Source: a virus
Strand: one strand, 5' to 3'
Length of the DNA: 34,705 nt
IMG/VR virus record: IMGVR_UViG_3300032893_001296
Span: 1-34,705 of that record
The notes under the pieces were generated by a model, which had not been told where the DNA came from, did not search any database, and saw nothing but the letters and a program-made list of their open reading frames with translations. Each line of letters begins with the position of its first letter. Positions within the stretch are counted from its first letter, which is position 1. Below, in pieces: positions 28,729 to 34,705 of this stretch. Both the position numbers and the translations under genes were made by a program.

Positions 28729-28967
28729 ACGCGATGCTGCGGGCCCGGCTCGCGGCCGCGGACCGCTCGGAAACCGGCGGGTGGTTTTGTTACGGCTGCC
28801 GCTGCTGGACCGAGCTGGACCTGGACCGAGAGCAAAATGTGTGCGTGCTGTGCGGTCGGCCCACGGTGCGGCTGTTGCCGCCGAGAGGCACGGCGAGGCG
28901 GCCGGAGCCGGTGAAGGCGGAGCGGGCCCGGGAGTTGTTCGCGGCGATGAGGGAGGCGGTGGAGTGA
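28725..28967 (+). CDS. Zinc-ribbon-like small protein (80 aa)
   Basis: MNAMLRARLAAADRSETGGW starts by ATGA overlap. WFCYGCRCWTELDL and NVCVLCGRPTVRLL give a second protein with two C-x2-C pairs, about 16 residues apart, the classic zinc-ribbon spacing. A charged helical C-terminus (KAERARELFAAMREAVE) follows. It probably acts with its coupled neighbour. No exact family was recognised. Confidence 0.6.
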   Translation: MNAMLRARLAAADRSETGGWFCYGCRCWTELDLDREQNVCVLCGRPTVRLLPPRGTARRPEPVKAERARELFAAMREAVE

Positions 28968-29029
28968 ACGGGTGAATTTCTTTGGCGGTACCGAACCAAT
29001 AACAGAAACCAACAACAGAAAGGAAAGTC

Positions 29030-29271
29030 ATGGACAGCAAACTCCAAACGATGGGCCGGCAGATTGTGGTGCTGGACCGCGGATGGGTCTACGTGGGAGA
29101 CGTCAGCAAGACTGACGAGGTGGTCACGATCGCCAACGCCAAGAACGTTCGCCGATGGGGAACGCGGAAGGGATTGGGCGAGCTGGCGACCGAGGGCCCA
29201 AAACCGAACACGGTGCTGGATGAAGCCGGCACGGTGACCGCGCCAATGCGCGCGGTGATTCACTTCATCGC

Positions 29272-29290
<19 letters not shown>
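29030..29290 (+). CDS. DUF6948-like phage protein (86 aa)
   Basis: MDSKLQTMGRQIVVLDRGWV followed by VGDVSKTDEVVTI, NAKNVRRWGT and KGLGELATEGP matches a small phage protein family I recall with the constant phrase DRGWV-x-VGDV ... RRWGT-x-x-GLGEL-x-x-GP ... VLD-x-x-GTV; I believe it is DUF6948. Its function is unknown. AAAGGAAAG gives a good binding site. It overlaps the Gly-Tyr-Gly-Asp repeat gene by 19 bases. Confidence 0.65.
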
Positions 29291-29631
<341 letters not shown>

Positions 29632-29656
29632 GAGTTTTCCACACTTTGGCCAGGTC

Positions 29657-29673
29657 GGGGCGCTATTCGCCCC
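29657..29673 (+). other. Small GC hairpin after the repeat gene
   Basis: GGGGCG pairs with CGCCCC around a five-base loop (CTATT). GCCAGG at 29649 and CCTGGC at 29704 could form an outer stem. There is no T run. It may be a weak terminator or a structured leader in the 96-base gap before the HTH gene. Confidence 0.4.
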
Positions 29674-29727
29674 CGTGTAAAAGACATCCACGGGAGCGCA
29701 CCGGCCTGGCTGTTTTCTGAACCAACC

Positions 29728-29994
29728 ATGAAGGCAGTCGAAATGCACTACACGCCGGCCGAGGTGGCGCTGCTGCTGCGGCTATGCACCAAGACGGTCA
29801 TCCAGAAGATGAAGTCGAAGGAGTTCGGTGAGCGCATCGCGAACGTCGGCAGCGAAGAGCGGCCGGACTACCGGATTCCGGCGGAAGGTATCAATGCCTA
29901 CCTGGAGCGGCGGAAGGTTTTTACGGAGCCGGGCGTTGCTGCCAGGACGACGGGCGAGCTGCGCCGGAAGGTCGCCTGCAGTCCAGACGTCTGA
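29728..29994 (+). CDS. Excisionase/MerR-like helix-turn-helix protein (88 aa)
   Basis: YTPAEVALLLRLCTKTVIQK followed by a basic turn, a wing (RPDYRIPAEGINAYLERRKV) and a flexible end has the layout of small winged-helix proteins used as excisionases or regulators: first helix T-P-A-E-V-A, recognition helix after it, and RIPAEGINAYLE as the typical close. It stands at the head of the replication region, far from the integrase, so an early regulator is as likely as an Xis. The stop TGA lies inside the AGACGTCT palindrome. Confidence 0.6.
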   Translation: MKAVEMHYTPAEVALLLRLCTKTVIQKMKSKEFGERIANVGSEERPDYRIPAEGINAYLERRKVFTEPGVAARTTGELRRKVACSPDV

Positions 29995-29999
29995 ACGGC
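29978..29999 (+). repeat. AGACGTCT palindromic element at the HTH gene stop
   Basis: The 22 bases are identical to 21111-21132. Here the TGA in GTCTGAAC is the stop codon of the HTH gene, so the element sets its C-terminus (SPDV). Confidence 0.8.
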
Positions 30000-30002
30000 G
30001 CG

Positions 30003-30026
30003 GATTTTATTCCAGATTTTATTCCA
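30003..30026 (+). repeat. Exact tandem 12-mer touching a start codon
   Basis: GATTTTATTCCA at 30003-30014 is repeated exactly at 30015-30026, and the last A of the second copy is the A of the ATG start. It is AT-rich in a GC-rich region and replaces any Shine-Dalgarno. It may be an operator, a promoter duplication or a recent slip duplication. Confidence 0.8.
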
Positions 30027-30799
30027 TGGCGCGGAAGACCAAGAAGGAAATGTTGGCCCGGGCGCAAGACCCGGCGGCGCCGTATCTTTTCGACGAGGAG
30101 GACCTGCCAGTGCGTAACGACCTGGTGCAGGCCGTGCGCGAGCAGCGATACCAGCACACCGGTGCGCGACTGCTGGACAACGAGAAGATGGTGCTGCGCC
30201 TGGTCGAGCTGCTGATGGCGCGCTGGGGGCTGCGGAAGATTGCGCGGACCTTGCACGTCTCGAAGCATTCGGTGAAGGCGGCGCGGGACGCGCTGGTCGC
30301 CCAGGGCAAACTGGCACCCTTCAAGGAACGAGTGGTGGCGGTATTCGAGGAGATTGTCGAGGTCGGCGCCTCGAGCTACCTGCGCGACCTGGAGGATGGG
30401 CTGGTGGCTCCGGCCCAGAAACCCGTTGGGGCGGCGATATTCTGGGACAAAAGGGCCCTGGCCATGGGCGAACCGACGACCATCGGCGTGGCCGGCCAGG
30501 TGCAGCTCGACCAGAAGTCGCTGTCGGTGGAGGCGCTGAATGCCTGGCGGGAAAGCCTGCCGGCTGATTTACCATTAAGCGGTTCACCCACGAAACCCAA
30601 GAAAATCGAGGCGTTGTCGAGCGCTGAACCAAGTTCTGAGCGGCCGGACCGGGCTGGACCTGGTGCTGGAGAGCCGACCGGGCCGGCGGCCGGAGCGGGG
30701 TCGGAGGGTGACGGTCAGGTAGCGGCAGGGGGCCCGGGGGGGGGATCGGCGGCCTCGGCGGCCCTACCAGGGCCGACTAATTCGGGTTCCGGGACATAG
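30026..30799 (+). CDS. HTH protein of the early region (257 aa)
   Basis: MARKTKKEMLARAQDPAAPY begins a basic N-terminus. About 55-95 holds a clear helix-turn-helix: LVELLMARWGLRKIARTLHV then SKHSVKAARDALVAQGKL, a form seen in small phage DNA-binding proteins and in small terminase-like HTH domains. The middle has a short helix and strand part. The last 80 residues are a disordered Pro/Gly/Ser/Ala tail. The ATG at 30026 is chosen because the longer frame upstream crosses the HTH gene's end. No binding site is visible; a tandem 12-mer lies there instead. Confidence 0.55.
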   Translation: MARKTKKEMLARAQDPAAPYLFDEEDLPVRNDLVQAVREQRYQHTGARLLDNEKMVLRLVELLMARWGLRKIARTLHVSKHSVKAARDALVAQGKLAPFKERVVAVFEEIVEVGASSYLRDLEDGLVAPAQKPVGAAIFWDKRALAMGEPTTIGVAGQVQLDQKSLSVEALNAWRESLPADLPLSGSPTKPKKIEALSSAEPSSERPDRAGPGAGEPTGPAAGAGSEGDGQVAAGGPGGGSAASAALPGPTNSGSGT

Positions 30800-30813
30800 A
30801 CCTAAAAGAGACT

Positions 30814-31410
30814 ATGAAGTGGTTTGCCAAGAATAAACCGGGCGCGCCAGAAAGCGCGCCGGCGTCCACGACCGCCTCCGCGGCCGATGGCAATGGGGCT
30901 CAGTTCCACGTGCGGGAGTCGCACCTGTGCGCGGAGCTGAGGGTGAGCGAGGACGAGCTGCGCCGGCGTCGGCGTTACTTCCTGACGGAGGGCAAGCACT
31001 GGGACTACGTAAAAAAACGCGTCCTATTGAGCGATATCGGGGCCGAGATACTGCGCGGGACGCGCGGGTGCCTGGTGCCTGACGATTTCGAGAAAAACGC
31101 GCCAGCGACAGATTCTGCGCCGAGGAAAGCCGCTATAGCGCTTCTGCCGGAGAAGAACCCGCCGCCGGTGGAGTTCACGGGGGAGTTGGTCGCCTGGGCA
31201 GCGCCGACCAGGAACGAGCGGCTGCTGGTGGCTTACCTGCCAGGGACGGACCCGAACAACCCGCTGAACCTGGTGAGTGTGTTCGTGCGGTCGAACCGGA
31301 ATTTCCTGCGGGGGATGAAGGTGCCCGGGCCGGGCCGGTCGCTGAACCGGACGGGGGAGACGACTTACGAGCTGGTGGGGGAGTGTCCGCGGTGGCGCGG
31401 TCGCTGGTAG
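30814..31410 (+). CDS. Hypothetical early protein (198 aa)
   Basis: AAAAGAGACT precedes the ATG. After a 30-residue Ala/Ser-rich start, HVRESHLCAELRVSEDELRR and RRRYFLTEGKHWDYVKKRVL, then LSDIGAEIL (about 30-75), look like an HTH-type segment. A Pro-rich link leads to a beta-rich C-terminal half with LLVAYLPGTDPNNPLNLVSV and VFVRSNRNFLRGMKV, ending in a basic RWRGRW. I recall nothing with a known function. It stands between two DNA-binding genes and before the replisome-like gene, so a role in replication or regulation is likely. Confidence 0.5.
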   Translation: MKWFAKNKPGAPESAPASTTASAADGNGAQFHVRESHLCAELRVSEDELRRRRRYFLTEGKHWDYVKKRVLLSDIGAEILRGTRGCLVPDDFEKNAPATDSAPRKAAIALLPEKNPPPVEFTGELVAWAAPTRNERLLVAYLPGTDPNNPLNLVSVFVRSNRNFLRGMKVPGPGRSLNRTGETTYELVGECPRWRGRW

Positions 31411-31433
31411 GCGCCAGCAATCAGGAGGAACCT

Positions 31434-32273
31434 ATGGAGTGGATCAACATTGAGATTAAGACCCTCGAGCAGCCCGAATTTCGGAGGGTGAAACCGGCGA
31501 TTGGATGGACCTGGATTCGGCTTTTGGCGTACTGTCACCGGAACGAAAACGGTGGAAAAATCGTCGCGGCGAAGCACTGGCGGAAGCGCGATTGGATCAT
31601 TTGCGTAGGAATTTCGCAAAAATCGATCTCTTCGGGATCGCTACTGTGGCGCTGGGAGGGAGACGACCTCATCGTGAAAGGTTACCCGGTGCAGAAGGAA
31701 CGAGAGGTCATCGCCAAGCGTCTAGGAGGCGTAAAGGGTTCAAAATCAAGGTGGGGGCATTTAGCTGAGCCATTAACTAAGCCAATGAATGAGTCAGTCA
31801 CTGAGTCAGTTACTGACCCGGTGGCAGAGTCAAAGGCTGAGCTTATACGGAATAGGAAGGGAATAGGAATAGGAATAGGAAGGGAAGGGGAAGGGGACGC
31901 GCTCGCGGATTCTATTCCGAGTCTGGAGGAGGTACGGACCTGGGCCAGTGGCCCGGTTGGTGTGGATCCCGCTTACGCGGAGAAGAAATGGCACGACACG
32001 AACGAGCGGCATGGGTGGGTGGCGAACGGCCGGCTCATCGACTGGAAGCATCGCTGGAAGCGGTTTTGGGAGGAGGACCGGGGGGCGTGGTTTCATCAGA
32101 AAGCGAAAAATGGGACACCGCCGGCGGGGCACGGGTCGGACCCGGCGTGGTGGTGGACGGATGATTTAGAGACGCTGGAGCGGACGCTGATTGGGGCGAC
32201 GCTGGCGGGGAGGGCGGAGTTGGTGGAGCAGCTGCGAGCGGTGCTGGAGGCGCGGCGAGGAGGGGCGCGATGA
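31434..32273 (+). CDS. Replisome-organiser-like protein with internal iterons (279 aa)
   Basis: AGGAGGAA before the ATG at 31434 gives a very strong start (MEWINIEIKTLEQPEF). Residues about 15-100 (AIGWTWIRLLAYCHRNENGG, KIVAAKHWRKRDWIICVGIS, LIVKGYPVQKEREVIAKRLG) look like the winged-helix N-terminal domain of phage replication initiators. A linker with tetrapeptide repeats (EPLT, KPMN, ESVT, ESVT, DPVA, ESKA) and a GIGIGIG run follows, then a helical C-terminal half with several Trp (GVDPAYAEKKWHDTNERHGW) that may meet the helicase. It lies three genes before the primase. The initiator role is inferred. It overlaps the next gene by ATGA. Confidence 0.55.
   Translation: MEWINIEIKTLEQPEFRRVKPAIGWTWIRLLAYCHRNENGGKIVAAKHWRKRDWIICVGISQKSISSGSLLWRWEGDDLIVKGYPVQKEREVIAKRLGGVKGSKSRWGHLAEPLTKPMNESVTESVTDPVAESKAELIRNRKGIGIGIGREGEGDALADSIPSLEEVRTWASGPVGVDPAYAEKKWHDTNERHGWVANGRLIDWKHRWKRFWEEDRGAWFHQKAKNGTPPAGHGSDPAWWWTDDLETLERTLIGATLAGRAELVEQLRAVLEARRGGAR
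31767..31838 (+). repeat. Iteron-like 12-mers inside the initiator-like gene
   Basis: Six tandem 12-base units code a tetrapeptide each: GAGCCATTAACT, AAGCCAATGAAT, GAGTCAGTCACT, GAGTCAGTTACT, GACCCGGTGGCA, GAGTCAAAGGCT. The two central units differ by one base. A one-sided purine tract with several GGAATA units follows at about 31850-31895. Lambda places its origin iterons inside the O initiator gene in a similar way. Confidence 0.6.
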
Positions 32274-32542
32274 ACGCGACGAAAAAGCCGATGGAGACGC
32301 TGGAGGAATCGTTCCGGCTCTACTGGGCGAAGCTGCACGACGTGCACCCGGCAGGGTCGGCCTGCGTGGCGCACGAGGCGTTCATGATGGGGGCGGTGGC
32401 GTTTGAAATCATGGTGCGGGAGGCGCTGACGCGGGAGTCGGGCGATGTGCAGGCGGCATTGCGGCTGGCGATGAAGCTGCGCCGGGAAGCAAACCAGGCG
32501 CTGTGGATGCGGCGGCAACTGATGGATTCGGGAACCAACTGA
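32270..32542 (+). CDS. Hypothetical small helical protein (90 aa)
   Basis: MNATKKPMETLEESFRLYWA starts by ATGA overlap with the replisome-like gene. It is helical throughout (VAHEAFMMGAVAFEIMVREA, LRLAMKLRREANQALWMRRQ) and rich in Met and Ala. It lies between initiator-like and primase genes, so a helicase-loader or accessory role is possible, but it has no ATPase motif. No family was recognised. Confidence 0.55.
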   Translation: MNATKKPMETLEESFRLYWAKLHDVHPAGSACVAHEAFMMGAVAFEIMVREALTRESGDVQAALRLAMKLRREANQALWMRRQLMDSGTN

Positions 32543-32555
32543 CGAGTCTAAACGT

Positions 32556-33632
32556 ATGGACTGGCAGGACGTGGAAAAGAAACTGGTGGAGCGGGCGGAG
32601 GAAGTATGCCGTCACCTGCTGCCCAACGGGCGGCGCGAGGGGGCGGAGTGGGTGTGCGGCGATGTGGACGGGCACAAAGGGCGGTCGCTGAAGGTGAACC
32701 TGGAGGGGAAGGCGGGGGTGTGGGCGGATTTCGCGGGGGACGGCCGGGGCAAGACGCTGATGAGCTTGTGGTGTTCGGTGCGGAGCCGGCCGTTCCGGGA
32801 GTGCATCGTGGAGGCGAAGCGGTTTGTGGGGATCGTGGACGAGGGGCGGCGGCTGCGGTCGCCGAGCGCGGTGAATGGGGCGCCGGCGGAGAAGCCGGAG
32901 GACTCGAGCTGGCGGGCGGTGTCGGAGGTGTGGGGGCGGTGCCAGGAGCTGACGGAGGGCGGCCCGGTGTGGAATTACCTGACGGGGCGGCGGAAGATCG
33001 AGGGGCAGGTGCTGCGATGGTATGGAGTGCGGGAGATGATTTCGCACGGGGCCTGGGCGATGGTTTTTCCCTACTGGCCGACGAGCGTGCTGAGCGCGAG
33101 CGGGGAGCAGGACCTGGCGCGGGAGGTGGCCGGCCTGGGGCGAGTGCCACTGTGGCTGAAGTTCGAGCTGCTGGACCGGCCGGGAGGCAAGAAGCGGGAA
33201 TGGACGACGCGGTCGCCGGAGAAGTGCCTGTGGGCGCCGAGCGTGGAGGTGTGCGAGCGGCTGGAGCGGTCGCACGAGCTGCGGCACGTGCTGATTTGCG
33301 AAGGGGAAAAGGACGCGATGAGCTGGGCGAGCTATGGGGCGCTGGGATGGGGCCTGCTGCCGGTGAGCGTGCCGTTCGGGGCGAAGTGGCGGGCGGGTAC
33401 CGGGGAAAAATTCCAGGGGCTGCCGAGCCCGAACCGGGAGTGGCTGGACCGGTGCTGGGAATGGCTGCAGGGGTTCGAGACGATTTTCGTGGCGATGGAC
33501 AGCGACGAGGCCGGCCGGCGCGCGGCGGCGGATATCATCGCGGAGGTGGGGCCGAGGCGGTGCCGGCTGGTGGAGCTGCCGGAGAGGATGATAACCGCAA
33601 AGAACGCAGAGAACACAAAGGAGGGACGATGA
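32556..33632 (+). CDS. DNA primase with TOPRIM domain (358 aa)
   Basis: Makes RNA primers for lagging-strand synthesis. The N-terminal part (about 14-80) has the degenerate zinc-ribbon look of phage primases: CRHLLPNGRREGAEWVCG, then GRSLKVNLEGKAGVWADFAG, but lacks full C-x2-C pairs. The TOPRIM domain is clear: E249-G250-E251 in LICEGEKDA, and D315-S-D317 in FVAMDSDEAGRRAA, which bind the metal ions. A DnaB-type helicase gene follows after one small gene, as two parts of what is one protein in T7 gp4. The last 12 residues (TAKNAENTKEGR) are coded by a host-type repeat and are absent from the family as I know it. No binding site is seen before the ATG. Confidence 0.85.
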   Translation: MDWQDVEKKLVERAEEVCRHLLPNGRREGAEWVCGDVDGHKGRSLKVNLEGKAGVWADFAGDGRGKTLMSLWCSVRSRPFRECIVEAKRFVGIVDEGRRLRSPSAVNGAPAEKPEDSSWRAVSEVWGRCQELTEGGPVWNYLTGRRKIEGQVLRWYGVREMISHGAWAMVFPYWPTSVLSASGEQDLAREVAGLGRVPLWLKFELLDRPGGKKREWTTRSPEKCLWAPSVEVCERLERSHELRHVLICEGEKDAMSWASYGALGWGLLPVSVPFGAKWRAGTGEKFQGLPSPNREWLDRCWEWLQGFETIFVAMDSDEAGRRAAADIIAEVGPRRCRLVELPERMITAKNAENTKEGR

Positions 33633-33634
33633 GC
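33594..33634 (+). repeat. Repeat carrying C-terminus, binding site and next start, copy 1
   Basis: ACCGCAAAGAACGCAGAGAA continues to AAAGGAGGGACGATGAGC. It codes the last residues of the primase, contains AAAGGAGG as ribosome binding site, and includes the ATGA stop-start overlap. 35 bases are identical to 33902-33936, and the six after them differ only in the start codon (ATG against GTG). Confidence 0.95.
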
Positions 33635-33940
33635 CTGTTGATCAAGGACGGACCAGGGAAGCTGCCGGTGGCAGTGATGCGGCATTACTTCGAACTGGTG
33701 GTGAAGAACACGAGCACAGTGCAGAAGTATGCGCCACTGGTCGCAGAGCTGGACGGGGACGGGAATTTCAAGCGCTACCAGGATGCGACGGCGGACGCGA
33801 TTTGGATCGGGTTCGCGCTGGGGCTGCGAATGTGGGAGCGATATTTGATGGCCGGGCAGATCGTGGGAGATGACGCTGGTGGGCCACCGGAAGAGGGGAC
33901 GACCGCAAAGAACGCAGAGAACACAAAGGAGGGACGGTGA
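33629..33940 (+). CDS. Hypothetical protein between primase and helicase (103 aa)
   Basis: MSLLIKDGPGKLPVAVMRHY starts with the ATG inside the repeat. The body has a helix (YFELVVKNTSTVQKYAPLVA), a short strand-like part DGDGNFKRYQ, and a second helix (IWIGFALGLRMWERYLMAGQ). It ends in TTAKNAENTKEGR, again coded by the repeat, so it carries the same C-terminal tail as the primase. It may be a helicase loader or primase partner; no motif is visible. Confidence 0.6.
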   Translation: MSLLIKDGPGKLPVAVMRHYFELVVKNTSTVQKYAPLVAELDGDGNFKRYQDATADAIWIGFALGLRMWERYLMAGQIVGDDAGGPPEEGTTAKNAENTKEGR

Positions 33941-33942
33941 GC
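33902..33942 (+). repeat. Repeat carrying C-terminus, binding site and next start, copy 2
   Basis: Second copy, 308 bases after the first. It codes the tail TAKNAENTKEGR, supplies AAAGGAGG and ends in GTGA, where GTG is the start of the helicase gene and TGA the stop of the gene before. Confidence 0.95.
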
Positions 33943-34705
33943 GTCGCGCGGTACAAGGATGTGAACGAGTGCCTGGTGGAGGGGGTGGGGCTGCACGTGG
34001 TGAAGGGGTGCATCGACGGGGCAAGGGATTTTGCGCCGTCGAAGGTGAGGCGGGCGGGAGAGTACGAGGCGGAGTTCCTGGCGGAGTGGTTCGAGAAGGT
34101 GCTCGAGCCGGGACTCGAGCTGCCGTTCAACTTCCCGTGGCGGATCCGGCCGGCGGAGACAACGGTGTGGACCGGGATCGAGAAGTCGGGCAAGACGACG
34201 CTGCTGGGTTACGTGCTGATGGCGCTGCTGGCCCAGGGCGAGCGGGCGATGGTAGCGAGCTTCGAGTCGCGGGTGCGAAAGACGTTGATGAAGTATTCGC
34301 GCCAGGCCTATGGCGGCCTGCTCAATGACCGGCGGTTCTCCGAGCGGCTGGCGAGCCCGGAGGACCGGGAGTCGTACCGGCAGACGCAGATTGGGCACGC
34401 GAAGGAGGTGCTGCGGTGGCTGGACCGGGGGCTGTGGGTTTACGACCACACGGGGATCGCGCAGTGGCGCGAGGTGCTGGATGATATGCGCTGGGCGCGC
34501 CGGCGGCACGGGATCACGCAGTTCGTGTTGGATAATTTCATGCGGCTGGGAATCGTGAAGGACGATTACGTGCAGCAGGCGGAGTGCATGGCGGCGATCG
34601 CGAACCTGGCGCTGGAGCTGGACGTGCACGTGCACGTGGTGGTGCACCAGAACAAGCAGGAAGGGGTCAAGGGCGGGATGGGGAAACGGAGTGTGGCCGG
34701 CGCGT
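33937..34705 (+). CDS. Replicative DNA helicase, DnaB/RecA-like (partial, at least 256 aa)
   Basis: Unwinds DNA at the fork. The gene opens with GTG inside the repeat (MSVARYKDVNECLVEG) and runs off the window. Walker A is G80-x4-GKT in TGIEKSGKTTLL. The Walker B-like site is FVLDN with D199 at its end, and H237 in HVVVHQNKQEG fits the sensor strand of DnaB-family helicases. The N-terminal 60 residues are short, so the usual DnaB N-terminal helical domain seems to be missing, as in several phage helicases. Primase and helicase being separate but adjacent fits a split T7 gp4-like system. The C-terminus, which would hold the arginine finger and motif H4, is outside. Confidence 0.85.
   Translation, partial: MSVARYKDVNECLVEGVGLHVVKGCIDGARDFAPSKVRRAGEYEAEFLAEWFEKVLEPGLELPFNFPWRIRPAETTVWTGIEKSGKTTLLGYVLMALLAQGERAMVASFESRVRKTLMKYSRQAYGGLLNDRRFSERLASPEDRESYRQTQIGHAKEVLRWLDRGLWVYDHTGIAQWREVLDDMRWARRRHGITQFVLDNFMRLGIVKDDYVQQAECMAAIANLALELDVHVHVVVHQNKQEGVKGGMGKRSVAGA

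Noticed and set aside
30901-30917. Third parS-like site (CAGTTCCACGTGCGGG)
   Set aside because: Only the left half matches; the right half differs and it lies inside a coding region, so chance is likely.

Overview
The window is most likely one contiguous piece of a temperate podovirus-like phage or prophage of a GC-rich Verrucomicrobiota host, probably near Opitutaceae. The phage call rests on gene content and order: scaffold, SU10-type major capsid protein, head-tail connector, tail spikes, lysis cassette, tail nozzle, ejection proteins, integrase, repressor-like genes, then replication genes. The host guess rests on several families of short repeats (GAGCAA runs, GGCTGAA runs, CCGCAAAGAACGCAGAGAA-type, CACAGATGAACACGGATAA-type, CACCTAGCGGTGCGG-type) that I associate from memory with Opitutaceae genomes; no search was run. 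Terminase and portal are not seen and presumably lie before base 1. The helicase runs off the right edge.

Layout. Bases 1-72 hold the end of an upstream gene and a strong terminator. Bases 72-409 are a GAGCAA-rich leader. Bases 410-24896 are one long rightward late region: scaffold, major capsid protein, small head proteins, connector, three consecutive large secreted-looking tail proteins with beta-helix and LamG character (about 5.7-12.5 kb), a lysis cassette (i-spanin-like protein, then a holin joined in frame to a lipoprotein), two small proteins, tail nozzle, tail fibre, a GNAT-like virion protein, and three ejection-type proteins, the last of 1572 residues with a zinc-peptidase motif. 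A separate 60-residue gene with its own ribosome binding site is nested in that last gene.

Bases 24897-25242 hold a candidate attP (four TTGCATC boxes) and a leftward terminator. A leftward lysogeny block follows: a small lipoprotein translationally coupled to a tyrosine integrase, and two ribbon-helix-helix (RHH) proteins, facing a third RHH paralogue on the plus strand across an AT-rich region with operator-like repeats. Bases 27.6-29.6 kb carry small accessory genes, two perfect parS-like palindromes, two zinc-ribbon proteins and a protein made of 50 hexanucleotide repeats coding Gly-Tyr/Gly-Asp. Bases 29.7-34.7 kb are the replication region: excisionase-like HTH protein, HTH protein, a replisome-organiser-like protein carrying iteron-like 12-mers, a TOPRIM primase and a DnaB-type helicase.

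The most striking features are (i) the nested gene, (ii) paired parS-like sites without visible parAB, (iii) a lysogeny switch apparently built from three paralogous RHH proteins, (iv) the holin-lipoprotein fusion, and (v) host-type repeats that sit exactly at gene ends and supply stop codons, C-terminal tails, ribosome binding sites and the next start codon. Genes are very tightly packed, with many ATGA or GTGA stop-start overlaps.
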